Counted from the first letter of the stretch, positions 31,424 through 40,787 are shown. The stretch is 64,000 bases of DNA from Solilutibacter tolerans (GCF_900155935.1 NZ_FTLW01000002.1:1-64000), one strand, 5' to 3'. Program-made: numbers and translations. Notes: generated from the sequence alone by a model not told the origin.

Positions 31424-32881
31424 ATGCCCCACGATGCCCTGCGCCGCCCGATGCGCCCCTTGCCTACCCTGCTGATCCTGGCCGTCACCGCGGCCTTTGG
31501 TGGCTTTGCGGCCACGGCGATCCGTGACGCCCTGACCCAGCCAGCCGCGGCCGAGCCCGCACCCGCTCAAGCCACCGTGCCGATGACGGCCCAGTTGCCG
31601 GCCACCGTTGCCGGCCAACCGGTGCCCTCGTTGGCACCCATGTTGCAGCGGGTGATGCCGGCGGTGGTCAGCGTCAACACCAAGCAGCGCGTGCGGGTGC
31701 GCACACCTTTCGACAACGACCCGATGTTCCGGCGGATGCTGGGTATCCCCGAGGAGCGCATCAATGAATCGCTGGGCTCGGGCGTGATCGTCGATGCGCA
31801 GCGCGGCTACGTACTGACCAACCATCACGTGGTCGAAGGCGCGACCGAGGTCTCGGTGATGCTGGCCGATGGCCGTACGTTGCAAGCCGAATTCTTGGGC
31901 TCTGACCCGGATACCGATGTCGCCCTGATGCGCATCCCGGCGCAGAATTTGAGTGCGATTCCCTTGGCCGACAGCGATGCGCTGCGCGTCGGTGATTTTG
32001 TCGTCGCCATCGGCAACCCGTTTGGCGTCGGCCAGACGGTGACCTCGGGCATTGTCTCGGCAGTCGGTCGCAACAACCTGCCCGGCGCCGGCTTCCAAAA
32101 TTTCATCCAGACCGATGCCAGCATCAACCCGGGCAATTCCGGCGGCGCGTTGGTGGATTTGAACGGTCGCTTGGTCGGCATCAACACCGCCAGCTTCAAT
32201 CCGCGCGGCTCGATGGCCGGCAACATCGGCCTGGGCTTCGCCATCCCGAGTGATCTGGCCAGCAACATCATGCAGCAGCTGTTGGCGAACGACGGCCAGG
32301 TGCGTCGCGGCACGATCGGCGCGGACACGCAGGACATCGATGCACGCCGCGCACGCGCATTGGGGCTGGATTCCAGCAGCGGCGCACTGGTGACTCGGGT
32401 GTATCCGGGCTCTTCGGCCGCGAATGCAGGACTTCGCGCGAATGATGTGATCGTTGCGGCTAACGGCCAACGCATCGCCAGCGCCGAGGACTTCCGCAAC
32501 TTCCAGGGCCTGCAGGCGGCGAATGCGCGGCTAACGCTGGATGTGCGCCGTGACGGCAAACCGCTGCAACTCACCGCGGGCCTGCAAGAATTGCCGCGCG
32601 ATGGTGCAAGCCTCGATCCGCGCCTGGCCGGGGTGACATTTGGCGAGCTGCCGGAAACACTGCGACGCCAAGGCGCATCGGGCGTGCAGGTGAGCACCGT
32701 GGCTAACGACAGTCGCGCTGAGCGTGCAGGTCTGCGTTCGGGCGACGTGATCCTGGAGGCCACGACCGGACGCTTCAATGATTTGGCCAGCTTCCGCGCC
32801 AGCTTCCGCCAGCCGCCGCAGCAACTGGCTTTCCGCATCTGGCGCGACGGCGGGCGCATCGGCACCCTCGCGATTCCTTGA
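31424..32881 (+). CDS. Do-family periplasmic serine protease (DegP/MucD-like)
   Basis: A 485-residue protein with an N-terminal signal or anchor segment (LPTLLILAVTAAFGGFAATAI). The trypsin-like domain has LTNHHVVEG (H135), DTDVALM (D165) and GNSGGAL (S239), a complete triad with the spacing of DegP. Two PDZ domains follow (GALVTRVYPGSSAANAGLRANDVIVAANG and VQVSTVANDSRAERAGLRSGDVILEA). It would degrade misfolded proteins in the periplasm. AAGGAAG lies 6 bases before the ATG. No clear sigma-E promoter was found. A small hairpin, TGTGCC/GGCACA, follows the stop. Confidence 0.93.
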   Translation: MPHDALRRPMRPLPTLLILAVTAAFGGFAATAIRDALTQPAAAEPAPAQATVPMTAQLPATVAGQPVPSLAPMLQRVMPAVVSVNTKQRVRVRTPFDNDPMFRRMLGIPEERINESLGSGVIVDAQRGYVLTNHHVVEGATEVSVMLADGRTLQAEFLGSDPDTDVALMRIPAQNLSAIPLADSDALRVGDFVVAIGNPFGVGQTVTSGIVSAVGRNNLPGAGFQNFIQTDASINPGNSGGALVDLNGRLVGINTASFNPRGSMAGNIGLGFAIPSDLASNIMQQLLANDGQVRRGTIGADTQDIDARRARALGLDSSSGALVTRVYPGSSAANAGLRANDVIVAANGQRIASAEDFRNFQGLQAANARLTLDVRRDGKPLQLTAGLQELPRDGASLDPRLAGVTFGELPETLRRQGASGVQVSTVANDSRAERAGLRSGDVILEATTGRFNDLASFRASFRQPPQQLAFRIWRDGGRIGTLAIP

Positions 32882-32937
32882 TGTGCCGCAAGGCACACTA
32901 CATCTGACACCACCCCCACACTGATAGGAGCACCACG

Positions 32938-33291
32938 ATGAGCAATGTCAAAGACAACCTGTCCGAAGCCGGTAGCCACCTGAAATCCGCCGCCGTGCAC
33001 GCGGGCGACTCGGTCAAGGGCGCCGCCGCCGCTGCGGGCGACGAGCTGCGTTTGGGCCGCGCCAACATGAAGGCGGAACTCGCCGATGGCGCAGTAGCAG
33101 GCATCACCGCCGCCGAGGAAATGGGCGCTGCCGCGAAAGAACAGATGGACGTGTTGATGGACAAGAGCCGCGACATGATCGACAGCACGGCGGAATTGAT
33201 CCGCGAGCGTCCGCTGACTGCATTTGGTGTTGCATTCGCTGCTGGCTGGGTGATTGCCAAGCTGGCACGCAGCGGCAACAGCGAGAAGTAA
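32938..33291 (+). CDS. YqjD/ElaB-like DUF883 membrane protein
   Basis: A 117-residue protein with Ala-rich helices (SEAGSHLKSAAVHAGDSVKGAAAAAGDE) and one C-terminal transmembrane segment preceded by RERPL (LIRERPLTAFGVAFAAGWVIAKLARS). RERP before the membrane helix is the hallmark of DUF883 proteins. In E. coli YqjD anchors ribosomes at the membrane in stationary phase and is RpoS-dependent; whether this homologue does so is unknown. It starts a run with the holin-like gene (6-bp gap) and a small coiled-coil protein, like the yqjD-yqjE-yqjK set. Confidence 0.85.
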   Translation: MSNVKDNLSEAGSHLKSAAVHAGDSVKGAAAAAGDELRLGRANMKAELADGAVAGITAAEEMGAAAKEQMDVLMDKSRDMIDSTAELIRERPLTAFGVAFAAGWVIAKLARSGNSEK

Positions 33292-33297
33292 GCATCT

Positions 33298-33834
33298 ATG
33301 TCGGACAAGCGCAGCGCAGGGGACGAGGTCGCTGAGCTGTTGGAATCGTTCCGCCAGGTCGGCAGTGCCGGTCAGGCGGGATTGGCGGGCGTGCGCGACG
33401 CCACCAAGGCGATGCGCACGCTGGTCGCCGCGGATGTCTCGCTGGCGCGCAGCGCATTTGGCCGCACGCTGGCGTTCACCGCGGGCGCCATTGTCTTTGG
33501 CGTGGTCGCTGGCTTGATGTTGTCCGCCGCCTTGGTGATGGGGCTGAGCTACGGATTAGGCATGCCGGTTTGGGCATCGCTTCTGGTGTGGGGCACGTTA
33601 TGCGCCCTCACCACCTGGTTTGCTGGGTGGAGGGCGATGCGCTATTTCGAGCACACGCGAATGAAGGCGACACGCCGGCAATTGGCGCGCCTGGGCATTG
33701 GTGAATTGTCCGACCACACGCCCGATCCGGCATCGCCGCAGTCCACCAAAGAAGCCACCGACGCGATGCCGACCAAAGAGGCGAACGGTGCCCCAGTCAA
33801 GGACGAGCAAGGCATCAATGTCACGCCGCCCTGA
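33298..33834 (+). CDS. YqjE-like (holin superfamily) membrane protein
   Basis: A 178-residue protein with an amphipathic N-terminus (ELLESFRQVGSAGQAGLAGVRDATKAMRTLVAADVSLARS), then two adjoining transmembrane segments (FTAGAIVFGVVAGLMLSAALVMGLSYGLG and VWASLLVWGTLCALTTWFAG) and a charged C-terminal tail of about 55 residues rich in Lys, Asp and Thr. The layout matches the YqjE/putative holin family (Phage_holin_3_6). It is not evidence for a prophage: the same set occurs in many bacterial chromosomes. Confidence 0.8.
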   Translation: MSDKRSAGDEVAELLESFRQVGSAGQAGLAGVRDATKAMRTLVAADVSLARSAFGRTLAFTAGAIVFGVVAGLMLSAALVMGLSYGLGMPVWASLLVWGTLCALTTWFAGWRAMRYFEHTRMKATRRQLARLGIGELSDHTPDPASPQSTKEATDAMPTKEANGAPVKDEQGINVTPP

Positions 33835-33876
33835 TTTTCCACGCTGTATCCACTGACAAGCGACACGCCAACGACC

Positions 33877-34296
33877 ATGGGCTTCAACAAGCTGATCGAC
33901 AAAGTCACCCAGGCCGAACAGGCACTCGAAGCGCATGAGCGATATGTCGGCGTCGAGTGGCGGCAGCTGAAAGGCGCATGGCGCACGGCATGGACACCGG
34001 GCCGCATCGTAATAGCCGGGCTTGCGAGTGGATTCATCGTGGGGCGCACTCGCCCACTTGCAAACGTCGCGAGTGGCGGCCTGATGCAGTTGATGACAGC
34101 GATCTCAGGCTTGGTCGCCAGCGGCAGCGCACAAGCCGCGGCGGGCGAAGCAGGAGAAGCCGCGGACCAGGCCGAAGCGACGGCTGAAGCCACCAAGGCA
34201 GCGACGACAGTCACCGCGGTCGCTGCAGCGCCACGCACCTCCAGCAACGATCCCTTGCTTGACCACGAAGCCCTGCGTCGCCGGGGCTTGCTGTGA
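33877..34296 (+). CDS. envelope protein of the yqjD-type cluster, function unknown
   Basis: A 139-residue protein. The N-terminus, FNKLIDKVTQAEQALEAHERYVGVEWRQLKGAWRTAWTPGR, is an amphipathic coiled-coil-like helix; a hydrophobic stretch (IVIAGLASGFIVGRTRP) and a second (LMQLMTAISGLVASG) follow; the end is Ala/Glu-rich and then basic (SSNDPLLDHEALRRRGLL). The place and layout match the third gene of yqjD-yqjE-type loci (YqjK), though the sequence is not clearly that family. Its last 4 bases overlap the AI-2E family gene (GTGA). Confidence 0.65.
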   Translation: MGFNKLIDKVTQAEQALEAHERYVGVEWRQLKGAWRTAWTPGRIVIAGLASGFIVGRTRPLANVASGGLMQLMTAISGLVASGSAQAAAGEAGEAADQAEATAEATKAATTVTAVAAAPRTSSNDPLLDHEALRRRGLL

Positions 34297-35414
34297 GCGT
34301 GCCGCCTTCGCAAAGCAACATCGGCTCACTTGAACCATCGGCCGAAGAAAACCTATCTAGTGAAACGCCACGCCCGCGCGCCAGCATCGCGCTGCTGATA
34401 CTCGCGACACTGGCCGTTGCCTATACCTTGTGGGCCACGCAGGAGTTGGTGCTGCCCATCATGCTGGCGCTGTTCTTCGCGCTCATCGGCAACCCCATCA
34501 TTCGCTTGTTGCAGAAACTGTGGTTGCCGCGCGCGCTGGCTGCCGTGCTGGTGGTGGCCACGGGTATCTCGCTCGCTGTGGGCCTGGGACAGCAGCTGGT
34601 CGAACCAGCATCTGAGTGGGTACGCGAAGTCCCGCAGCAGATGCGCAAGCTCACGCCCAAGCTCCGCGCCGTGGCCAAACCGATGCAGGACGCTAACAAG
34701 GTCGCCGAAAACATCGCCCGCGCGGCAGGCGGTGAAAGCACGAACAAAGCCGAGCAAGTGGTCAAGACCGAGGTCAATGACCCCTACAAGGCGCTGACCG
34801 CAACGCCGAAGATCATCACCCAGGTGCTGGCCGTGGTCTTGCTCACGTTGTTCTTCATGATATTCGGGCAGAACCTGCAGAAGCACGCGATCGACTTGAT
34901 GCCTGACCGGCAGAAAAAGCGCATCACGGTCGACATCCTGCAATCGATCGAGCGAGAAATGTCGCGCTACGTGCTGACCATCAGTGTGATCAATGCCGCC
35001 ATGGGCCTGGTGTTTGCCGCCGCCTTGTACTTCATTGTCGACCTGCCCATCGACGAAGCCTTGCTGTGGGGCACCATGGCCGCACTGCTCAATTTCGCGC
35101 CTTATGTAGGACCGTTGATAGGCGTGCTGGTGATGCTGGTGATGGGCTTCACCACTCAAGGCGACATGTGGCCCGCGCTCCTGCCCGCTGCGCTGTATCT
35201 GGGCCTGCATACATTGGAAGGTCAGATCATCACGCCGATTGTCTTGGGCAAGCGCATGGCCCTGTCGCCCTTGGTGTTGATGCTGGCGCTGATGGTGTTT
35301 GGCTGGGTGTGGGGGATCATCGGCTTGTTGCTGGCGGTGCCGCTCCTGGTATGCGTGAAGATCATCTTGTCCAAGATCGAAGGCTGGGAGGGGTGGGCGA
35401 AGTTGTTGGAATGA
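34293..35414 (+). CDS. AI-2E family (UPF0118) transporter
   Basis: A 373-residue membrane protein that starts with GTG overlapping the preceding stop. About eight hydrophobic segments are present: SIALLILATLAVAYTLWATQELVLPIMLALFFALIGNPI at the start, then LAAVLVVATGISLAVGLG, a long soluble region (residues 115-165), IITQVLAVVLLTLFFMIFG, and the C-terminal LNFAPYVGPLIGVLVMLVMG and LEGQIITPIVLGKRMALSPLVLMLALMVFGWVWGIIGLLLAVPLL. These are the signature segments of the family. Members export AI-2, or act as Na+/H+ or lipid transporters; the cargo here is unknown. Confidence 0.92.
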   Translation: MSVPPSQSNIGSLEPSAEENLSSETPRPRASIALLILATLAVAYTLWATQELVLPIMLALFFALIGNPIIRLLQKLWLPRALAAVLVVATGISLAVGLGQQLVEPASEWVREVPQQMRKLTPKLRAVAKPMQDANKVAENIARAAGGESTNKAEQVVKTEVNDPYKALTATPKIITQVLAVVLLTLFFMIFGQNLQKHAIDLMPDRQKKRITVDILQSIEREMSRYVLTISVINAAMGLVFAAALYFIVDLPIDEALLWGTMAALLNFAPYVGPLIGVLVMLVMGFTTQGDMWPALLPAALYLGLHTLEGQIITPIVLGKRMALSPLVLMLALMVFGWVWGIIGLLLAVPLLVCVKIILSKIEGWEGWAKLLE

Positions 35415-35426
35415 CAAGCCGTTAAA

Positions 35427-36170
35427 ATGCGAAACGTGAGCACGCCCCCCCTCATTCGCGCCATCACCCTCGACCTCGACGACACCTTGTGGCCGTTCCC
35501 GCCCATTGGCGAACGCATCGAGCGCGTGTTGCATACCTGGTTCGAAACACACGCGCCGCGTACGGCAGCGCAGTTCCCCATCCCGGCGATGCGTCGATTG
35601 CGCGAACGCGTGATGGATCGCTATCCACAGCAATCACACGATGCCAGCTGGCTGCGCCGCAAAGGCATCGAGATCGCACTGGCCGAAAGCGGCAGCGATC
35701 CTGCCCTGGCCGATGAGGCTTACGCCGCCTTCTTCGCCGAGCGCAATCGCGTGGACTTCTACGATGACGCGCGCGATGCCTTGGCGCGTATTGCGGCACG
35801 CGTGCCAGTCTATGCGCTGTCCAATGGCAATGCGGACCTGGCCACCATCGGCATCGATCAATATTTCACCGGCAAGGTCACCGCGCGCGAATTTGGCCGT
35901 GGCAAGCCCGATGCTTCCATCTTCCTGCACGCTTGCGACCAACTTGGTGTCGCGCCGCATGAAGTGCTGCATGTAGGTGACGATGTCGAAGCGGATATAG
36001 TCGGCGCACATCGTGCAGGCCTGATGACCTGCTGGCTGCATCGCGACGATGCACGCGAGCGACACCCCACCTGGCCAAAGCGCGAGTTCGTGCCCAGCCT
36101 GATCCTTCCCACGCTTGCCGCGCTGGCCGACTGGCTCGACATGCAACCCCGCCATGAGGATGCCCCATGA
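35427..36170 (+). CDS. HAD-family hydrolase
   Basis: A 247-residue protein with motif I TLDLDDTLWPF, motif II VYALSNGN, motif III KPDAS (the Lys), and motif IV EVLHVGDDVEADIVGA, which together form a complete active site of the type-I cap HAD phosphatases. DLDDTLWP is typical of the proteins annotated as phosphoglycolate phosphatase or YjjG-like, but the substrate is not evident. The stop overlaps the following M17 aminopeptidase gene by 4 bp (ATGA). Confidence 0.9.
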   Translation: MRNVSTPPLIRAITLDLDDTLWPFPPIGERIERVLHTWFETHAPRTAAQFPIPAMRRLRERVMDRYPQQSHDASWLRRKGIEIALAESGSDPALADEAYAAFFAERNRVDFYDDARDALARIAARVPVYALSNGNADLATIGIDQYFTGKVTAREFGRGKPDASIFLHACDQLGVAPHEVLHVGDDVEADIVGAHRAGLMTCWLHRDDARERHPTWPKREFVPSLILPTLAALADWLDMQPRHEDAP

Positions 36171-37543
36171 ACAACCTGCCCGGCTTGACCCGCAACCCGC
36201 AGCACCCGCTGCCATTTCATTGCGTGCGCGGCGAAGAGTTTGATGCATGGCGCAAACTGCAATTGCCTGCGATCGGCCAATGGCTGGATGCGCAAAAGTA
36301 CACCGCAAGCTCTGGCACGTTGATGCTCTTGCCAGGCAATAACGGCATCGAAGGTGCCGTAATCGGCATCGGCAACCGACTTGACCCGTTCACCTACTCG
36401 CATGCGCCCTACGCACTACCACCCGGCGAATGGAAATTGGTTGGCGAGCTGGATGCTGCTGCCCGCCATGCATTGGTGCTGGGCTGGGGCTTGGGCAGTT
36501 ATCGCTTCCGCCGTTACAAGAGGCCGTTGCGTGAACCGGCGATGCTCGCCATCGACAACGGCGCGGATGCAGAAACACTCGATGTGCTCGCCGCCTGCGT
36601 GCGCGTGCGCGATCTCATCAACACGCCGACCGAGGACATGGGCCCGGACGAGATGGAGTCGGTGACACGCGACATCGCAAAGCAATACGGCGCCGAGATC
36701 GAAGTGATCAGCGGCGATGACCTGATTACGCAAAACTACCCAGCCATCCACGCGGTGGGACGCGCCTCGCATCGCGCACCACGCTTGATCCATCTGGAAT
36801 GGGGTGATGTCGATGCGCCGCGCGTGTCACTGGTCGGCAAGGGCGTGTGCTTCGACACAGGCGGCTTGAATATCAAAGCCAGCGCCGGCATGCGCAACAT
36901 GAAGAAGGACATGGGCGGCGCAGCACATGCGATCGCACTGGCCGAGCTCATCATGGCGCGCGGCTTGAAAGTGCGCTTGTCCTTGTTTGTCGCTGCAGTC
37001 GAGAACGCCATCGGTCCGAATGCATTGCGCCCGGGTGAAGTGATCGCCACGCGCAAAGGCGTGAGCGTGGAGATCGACAATACCGATGCCGAAGGCCGCC
37101 TCGTTCTGTGCGACGCACTGGTGCGTGCATCGGAAGACAGGCCTGAGTTACTGCTGGACTTTGCAACACTAACAGGCGCTGCGCGCATCGCACTCGGCCC
37201 GGATCTACCCGCGCTCTACGCCAATGACGATGCACTGGCGAATGATTGGTTGGATGCAGGCCAACAGGTGTTCGAACCCCTGTGGCGCATGCCGTTGTGG
37301 CGTCCGTATTTACGTTATCTCACCAGTAATATTGCCGACATCGCCAACGGTAGCAGTAGCCCGATGGCCGGCAGCGTGACCGCCGCGCTGTATCTGGAAC
37401 GCTTCGTACCGGAAGGCCAAAAATGGGCACATGTCGATGTCTACAGCTGGAACGACAACGACCGCCCAGGCCGCCCGGCGGGCGGCGAAGCCCAGTGCCT
37501 GCGCTCGGCGTTCGCAATGTTGAAGGCGCGTTACGCGGGCTGA
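36167..37543 (+). CDS. leucyl aminopeptidase-type M17 metallopeptidase
   Basis: A 458-residue cytosolic peptidase. The C-terminal catalytic domain has VGKGVCFDTGGLNIKASAGM (metal-binding Asp and the catalytic Lys region), MKKDMGGAA, and NTDAEGRLVLCDAL with the signature NTDAEGR. The N-terminal domain is divergent from PepA and begins NLPGLTRNPQHPLPFHCV. It releases N-terminal residues from peptides. It is translationally coupled to the HAD gene before it and is followed by an alpha/beta hydrolase 13 bp later. Confidence 0.95.
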   Translation: MNNLPGLTRNPQHPLPFHCVRGEEFDAWRKLQLPAIGQWLDAQKYTASSGTLMLLPGNNGIEGAVIGIGNRLDPFTYSHAPYALPPGEWKLVGELDAAARHALVLGWGLGSYRFRRYKRPLREPAMLAIDNGADAETLDVLAACVRVRDLINTPTEDMGPDEMESVTRDIAKQYGAEIEVISGDDLITQNYPAIHAVGRASHRAPRLIHLEWGDVDAPRVSLVGKGVCFDTGGLNIKASAGMRNMKKDMGGAAHAIALAELIMARGLKVRLSLFVAAVENAIGPNALRPGEVIATRKGVSVEIDNTDAEGRLVLCDALVRASEDRPELLLDFATLTGAARIALGPDLPALYANDDALANDWLDAGQQVFEPLWRMPLWRPYLRYLTSNIADIANGSSSPMAGSVTAALYLERFVPEGQKWAHVDVYSWNDNDRPGRPAGGEAQCLRSAFAMLKARYAG

Positions 37544-37556
37544 CACGGCACGACCG

Positions 37557-38597
37557 ATGCATCTCGCACTGCCCCTTGCATTGATCGCCAGCCTGGGTGT
37601 TGGGACCTTGGCGAAGCATATTGCAGTGCCAGAACGCACCCCGCACCTGAATCTCAAGATCGAGCAAACCATCGCGCTTGAACGCTTGAACCACACCACG
37701 GCTGACGGCATACGCCTGTCCTACCTTTTCGTACCGTCGGCCAAACGTGATTTCGTCTATGACGTAAAGCGCACCGAAACGAATGGTCTGCGCTTCGACA
37801 TGCGCGTCAAGAACGCCCAGGCCTCGGTACCCACGCGTGGCTCGATCATTTATTTGCACGGCTGGGGCAGCAATGGCGATCAATTCACGCCATGGGCATT
37901 GGCATTGGCCGAACAAGGCTTTTCAGGCGTAAACGTCGATCTGCGCGGGCATGGTGATTCGGCTGATGCGCCAGCAGGCTACGGCCCACGCGAGGCGGCT
38001 GACATCACCGATCTTGTGCGTGGGTTACTGGCGCAGGGACGAATCCAGCCGCCGATTTACTTGATGGGCACCTCGTATGGCGGAAGCACGGCTCTCTTCG
38101 CTGAACCTGCCTTGCGTGATGTCATCGCAGGCATCGTCGCATTCGCGCCATTTCAATCGGCAAACGAAGGCATTCGCGGTGCAATCCGCGAAGCACAAGA
38201 CACCAAAGCAAGCGGCATCCGTGCGCGTATCACGCTGGCTGCGCTGGGCCGCATGAATGACAGCGACATCGATGCGGCCATAGACGAAGCAAGCGAACAG
38301 CTTGGCATCTCCCTGCGCAATGTCGATGCACGGCCAATCGTTGCGGCTAGCCAGACCTGCATCCTGCTGCTGCATGGTGCCGATGATCGAATGTTTCCTG
38401 CAGCCAGCAGTCATGAGTTGGCCGCCTCGACCCCGATGGCATCCGCGACTACGGTCAACGGACACGGGCATGTGGATCTACCGATGCGGCTGGATTGGCT
38501 GGTCGCGCCTGTTGCCACCTGGGTAGCAGCGACATCCCAACGCACGAACGATAACGCCTGCCCCTCTTTCAAATTGCCGCCGGAACCTACGCACTGA
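37557..38597 (+). CDS. alpha/beta hydrolase
   Basis: A 346-residue protein with one N-terminal hydrophobic stretch (LPLALIASLGVGTLAKHIA, anchor or signal) and a full alpha/beta-hydrolase core: IIYLHGWGSNGDQFTPWAL (oxyanion hole), VDLRGHGDSADAP, YLMGTSYGGSTALFAEP (nucleophilic Ser), LLHGADDRMFPAASS (acid), and VNGHGHVDLPMRL (His). Members include peptidases, lipases and esterases; the substrate here cannot be told. It is the last gene of the plus-strand run that starts with the HAD gene. Confidence 0.88.
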   Translation: MHLALPLALIASLGVGTLAKHIAVPERTPHLNLKIEQTIALERLNHTTADGIRLSYLFVPSAKRDFVYDVKRTETNGLRFDMRVKNAQASVPTRGSIIYLHGWGSNGDQFTPWALALAEQGFSGVNVDLRGHGDSADAPAGYGPREAADITDLVRGLLAQGRIQPPIYLMGTSYGGSTALFAEPALRDVIAGIVAFAPFQSANEGIRGAIREAQDTKASGIRARITLAALGRMNDSDIDAAIDEASEQLGISLRNVDARPIVAASQTCILLLHGADDRMFPAASSHELAASTPMASATTVNGHGHVDLPMRLDWLVAPVATWVAATSQRTNDNACPSFKLPPEPTH

Positions 38598-39000
38598 GAT
38601 TGCGTGAGTAATCTGGCTTCTTTCCGTGTGCCACGGGAAGAGCAGATGACCAGATGGGCTACCCGATGCAATGTGATGCCCATGGTTGCATCAACTCATA
38701 TCTTCAGAAGCACGCTGCAGTACCAATGAAAACCGCGCCACCCACACACAAATCGACGGCGCCGCGACGAACAACCGTGCGTTTGTCGATCGCTCACGCC
38801 AAGACCGTCTCCAAGCGAGACCAACAGGGTGTTCACGGATAAAGCCGTGATCAAGCACGGCCTGGCCTGTGCCTTCACGCTCGGACATCACTTTCATGGT
38901 GTCTTTGAACAAGGCCCGGCCACTGCCCAGGCCTTACTCGCTTTGCACTAACGAACGAATTCACAAAGCATGACGTTGTAGTAGAGACAGAGCATCTCGC
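38598..39000. other. 403-bp stretch without a supported gene
   Basis: Several short frames are open on both strands but lack ribosome sites. One plus-strand frame ends at 38951 with VFTDKAVIKHGLACAFTLGH in it; it has no convincing start and no family. Small inverted repeats such as CCGTG-N3-CACGG (38624-38636) occur. It may be a decayed gene; nothing functional can be named. Confidence 0.45.
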
Positions 39001-39603
39001 TTACAGCCAACCCTTTTGCCGCGCCAGTCGGTAAGCCTCGATGCGATTGCCAACTCCCAGCTTGCCGATGGCCTCCGACAAATAATTGCGCACGGTGCCG
39101 TGCGATAGACCGAGCTTTGTGGCGATCTCGCCTGCGCCCAACCCGTCGCCTGCCAAACGCAGCACCTGGCGCTCGCGGTCACTGAGCGGATCGCCTTCGC
39201 TCCATGCTTCCAATGCCAGCTGGGGATCGATGGCGCGGCCGCCACGCTGGACTTGCCTGAGCGCATCCCCAAGCTGTTCGGCAGGCGCATCCTTGAGTAG
39301 ATAACCCTGTACGCCCGCATCAAGTGCACGTCTGAGAAATCCGGCGCGCGCAAACGTGGTGACGATGACAACCTTGATAGGCAGCTCATGCCTTTGGATG
39401 CGCTGCGCCAACTCCAGTCCCGTCAACCCGGGCATTTCGATATCAGTCAACAGGATGTCGGGCGCATTACGCTGAATCTCGCGCCATGCGGCTTCGCCAT
39501 CGGCGACATCCGCGATCACCTCGATGTCGTTCTCCAGACGAAGCAAAGCCGCCAGTGCACCACGCACCATCGCCTGATCTTCGGCCAACAACACTCGGAT
39601 CAT
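39001..39603 (-). CDS. DesR/NarL-type response regulator
   Basis: A 200-residue protein: receiver with DILLTDIEMPG (phosphorylated D54), VTTFARAGFLRRALDAGVQGYLLKD (the Lys in GYLLKDA), and a C-terminal LuxR-type HTH LSDRERQVLRLAGDGLGAGEIATKLGLSHGTVRNYLSEAIGKL. It shares 4 bp with the histidine kinase gene (ATGA), so it is the cognate pair. It probably regulates the operon it ends: exporter, amidohydrolase and kinase. The signal is unknown. Confidence 0.92.
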   Translation of the reverse strand: MIRVLLAEDQAMVRGALAALLRLENDIEVIADVADGEAAWREIQRNAPDILLTDIEMPGLTGLELAQRIQRHELPIKVVIVTTFARAGFLRRALDAGVQGYLLKDAPAEQLGDALRQVQRGGRAIDPQLALEAWSEGDPLSDRERQVLRLAGDGLGAGEIATKLGLSHGTVRNYLSEAIGKLGVGNRIEAYRLARQKGWL

Positions 39604-40742
39604 GTCGCGCCCTTCAACGGCAATTTTGCTATTACGCGGGCACCCTTTCCGGCCTCGGACTGCAGCTGCAATCGTCCGCCCAAACCCTCAAGGCGCTCGC
39701 GCATACCGGACAATCCGTTGCCGGGCTTGATCGCCCCACCCTGGCCATCATCGATCAGCTCCAACACGACATCGTGTTGATCGCTTCGCAAGACCACCTC
39801 AAAATTCCTGGCGTCGGCATGACGCTGCACATTGGTCGCCGCCTCACGCAGAGTCATGGCGAATGCGCACTCGTAATCGGGGGAGAGCGCCACCGCATCC
39901 ATTTGAGCATTCACCGCCACGCCATCGACTTCAAGCAATACCTTGGCCGATGCAAGTTCAGCCGCGATCAATGCGCTGCGGATACCACTCACTGCCTGCC
40001 GCACTTCATTTAATGCCTCGCGTGCGATGCGGGCAACTTCACGCATCTCAATGGAGGCCGCATCACCATCCCGCATTGCCAGTCGCGCTGCCAAATCAGC
40101 CTTGAGTGCAATCATCGACAAGGTGTGCCCCAGCAAGTCATGCAAGTCACGACCAATGCGTTCGCGCTCGGCAAATGCGGCGATGCGGCGCACTTCATCC
40201 TGGCTCGCCTCCAGCTGCGCACGCTTCTTCTCACGCTCGATCATGAAATAGTTGGAGGTAAACACGGATGCCGAAATCAACACCGTGAAGCCGATGCCAA
40301 AGGCGACATAGCTGAAGGGCCAGAGCAAATACATGCGCAACCCAAACACCAGCAACATCGCAGCCAGTAACGCGACACGCACCGGCAGGCGTATTGACAA
40401 TACAGCCAGCAAAGACGCGGCGTAGATCACATAAGTATTCGCATAAGCATTCCACGGCAGAAGCACGCAGGCCAAAGCGAAGATGGTTAGTACGGCCAGC
40501 AATTTTCCAGGTGCACTACGCCGAAAGACATAGAAATACAGCGGCAAAAAAGCGACCAACGAAGCGAGCGTAGCCCCGAGATTGAACGGAACATTGAACG
40601 TCCCAACCTCTGGAAACGCGCGGCCGAGCATCGGCACGAAGAGGAACACCAGGTAGCCCAGCATGGCGATAGGCACCCAACCCTGATCGACGGCATCGGG
40701 CAAGAGACGTTGGCGAATTCGTAGTGCGAGGGAGTCAGCCAT
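39600..40742 (-). CDS. DesK-like sensor histidine kinase
   Basis: The start at 40742 (MADSLALRIRQRLLPDA) is chosen over a GTG at 40763. Six or so transmembrane segments in the first 180 residues (AMLGYLVFLFVPMLG, LGATLASLVAFLPLYFYVF, LTIFALACVLLPWNAYA, and so on) lead to RDLHDLLGHTLSMIALK, the HisKA_3 phospho-acceptor His, and an ATPase domain with REAATNVQRHADA (N box) and GNGLSGMRERLEGLGG (G box). This is the DesK arrangement, in which the membrane part senses bilayer state or ligands. It is coupled to the response regulator and 45 bp beyond the amidohydrolase. Confidence 0.92.
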   Translation of the reverse strand: MADSLALRIRQRLLPDAVDQGWVPIAMLGYLVFLFVPMLGRAFPEVGTFNVPFNLGATLASLVAFLPLYFYVFRRSAPGKLLAVLTIFALACVLLPWNAYANTYVIYAASLLAVLSIRLPVRVALLAAMLLVFGLRMYLLWPFSYVAFGIGFTVLISASVFTSNYFMIEREKKRAQLEASQDEVRRIAAFAERERIGRDLHDLLGHTLSMIALKADLAARLAMRDGDAASIEMREVARIAREALNEVRQAVSGIRSALIAAELASAKVLLEVDGVAVNAQMDAVALSPDYECAFAMTLREAATNVQRHADARNFEVVLRSDQHDVVLELIDDGQGGAIKPGNGLSGMRERLEGLGGRLQLQSEAGKGARVIAKLPLKGAT

Positions 40743-40787
40743 GGCGTGGATAGTAACGGTCACGAATGCGGGAAACTTTCATGTCCA

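Noticed and set aside
33298-33834. Prophage lysis gene
   Set aside because: The holin-like family here is YqjE of the chromosomal yqjD-type cluster; no phage genes are near.
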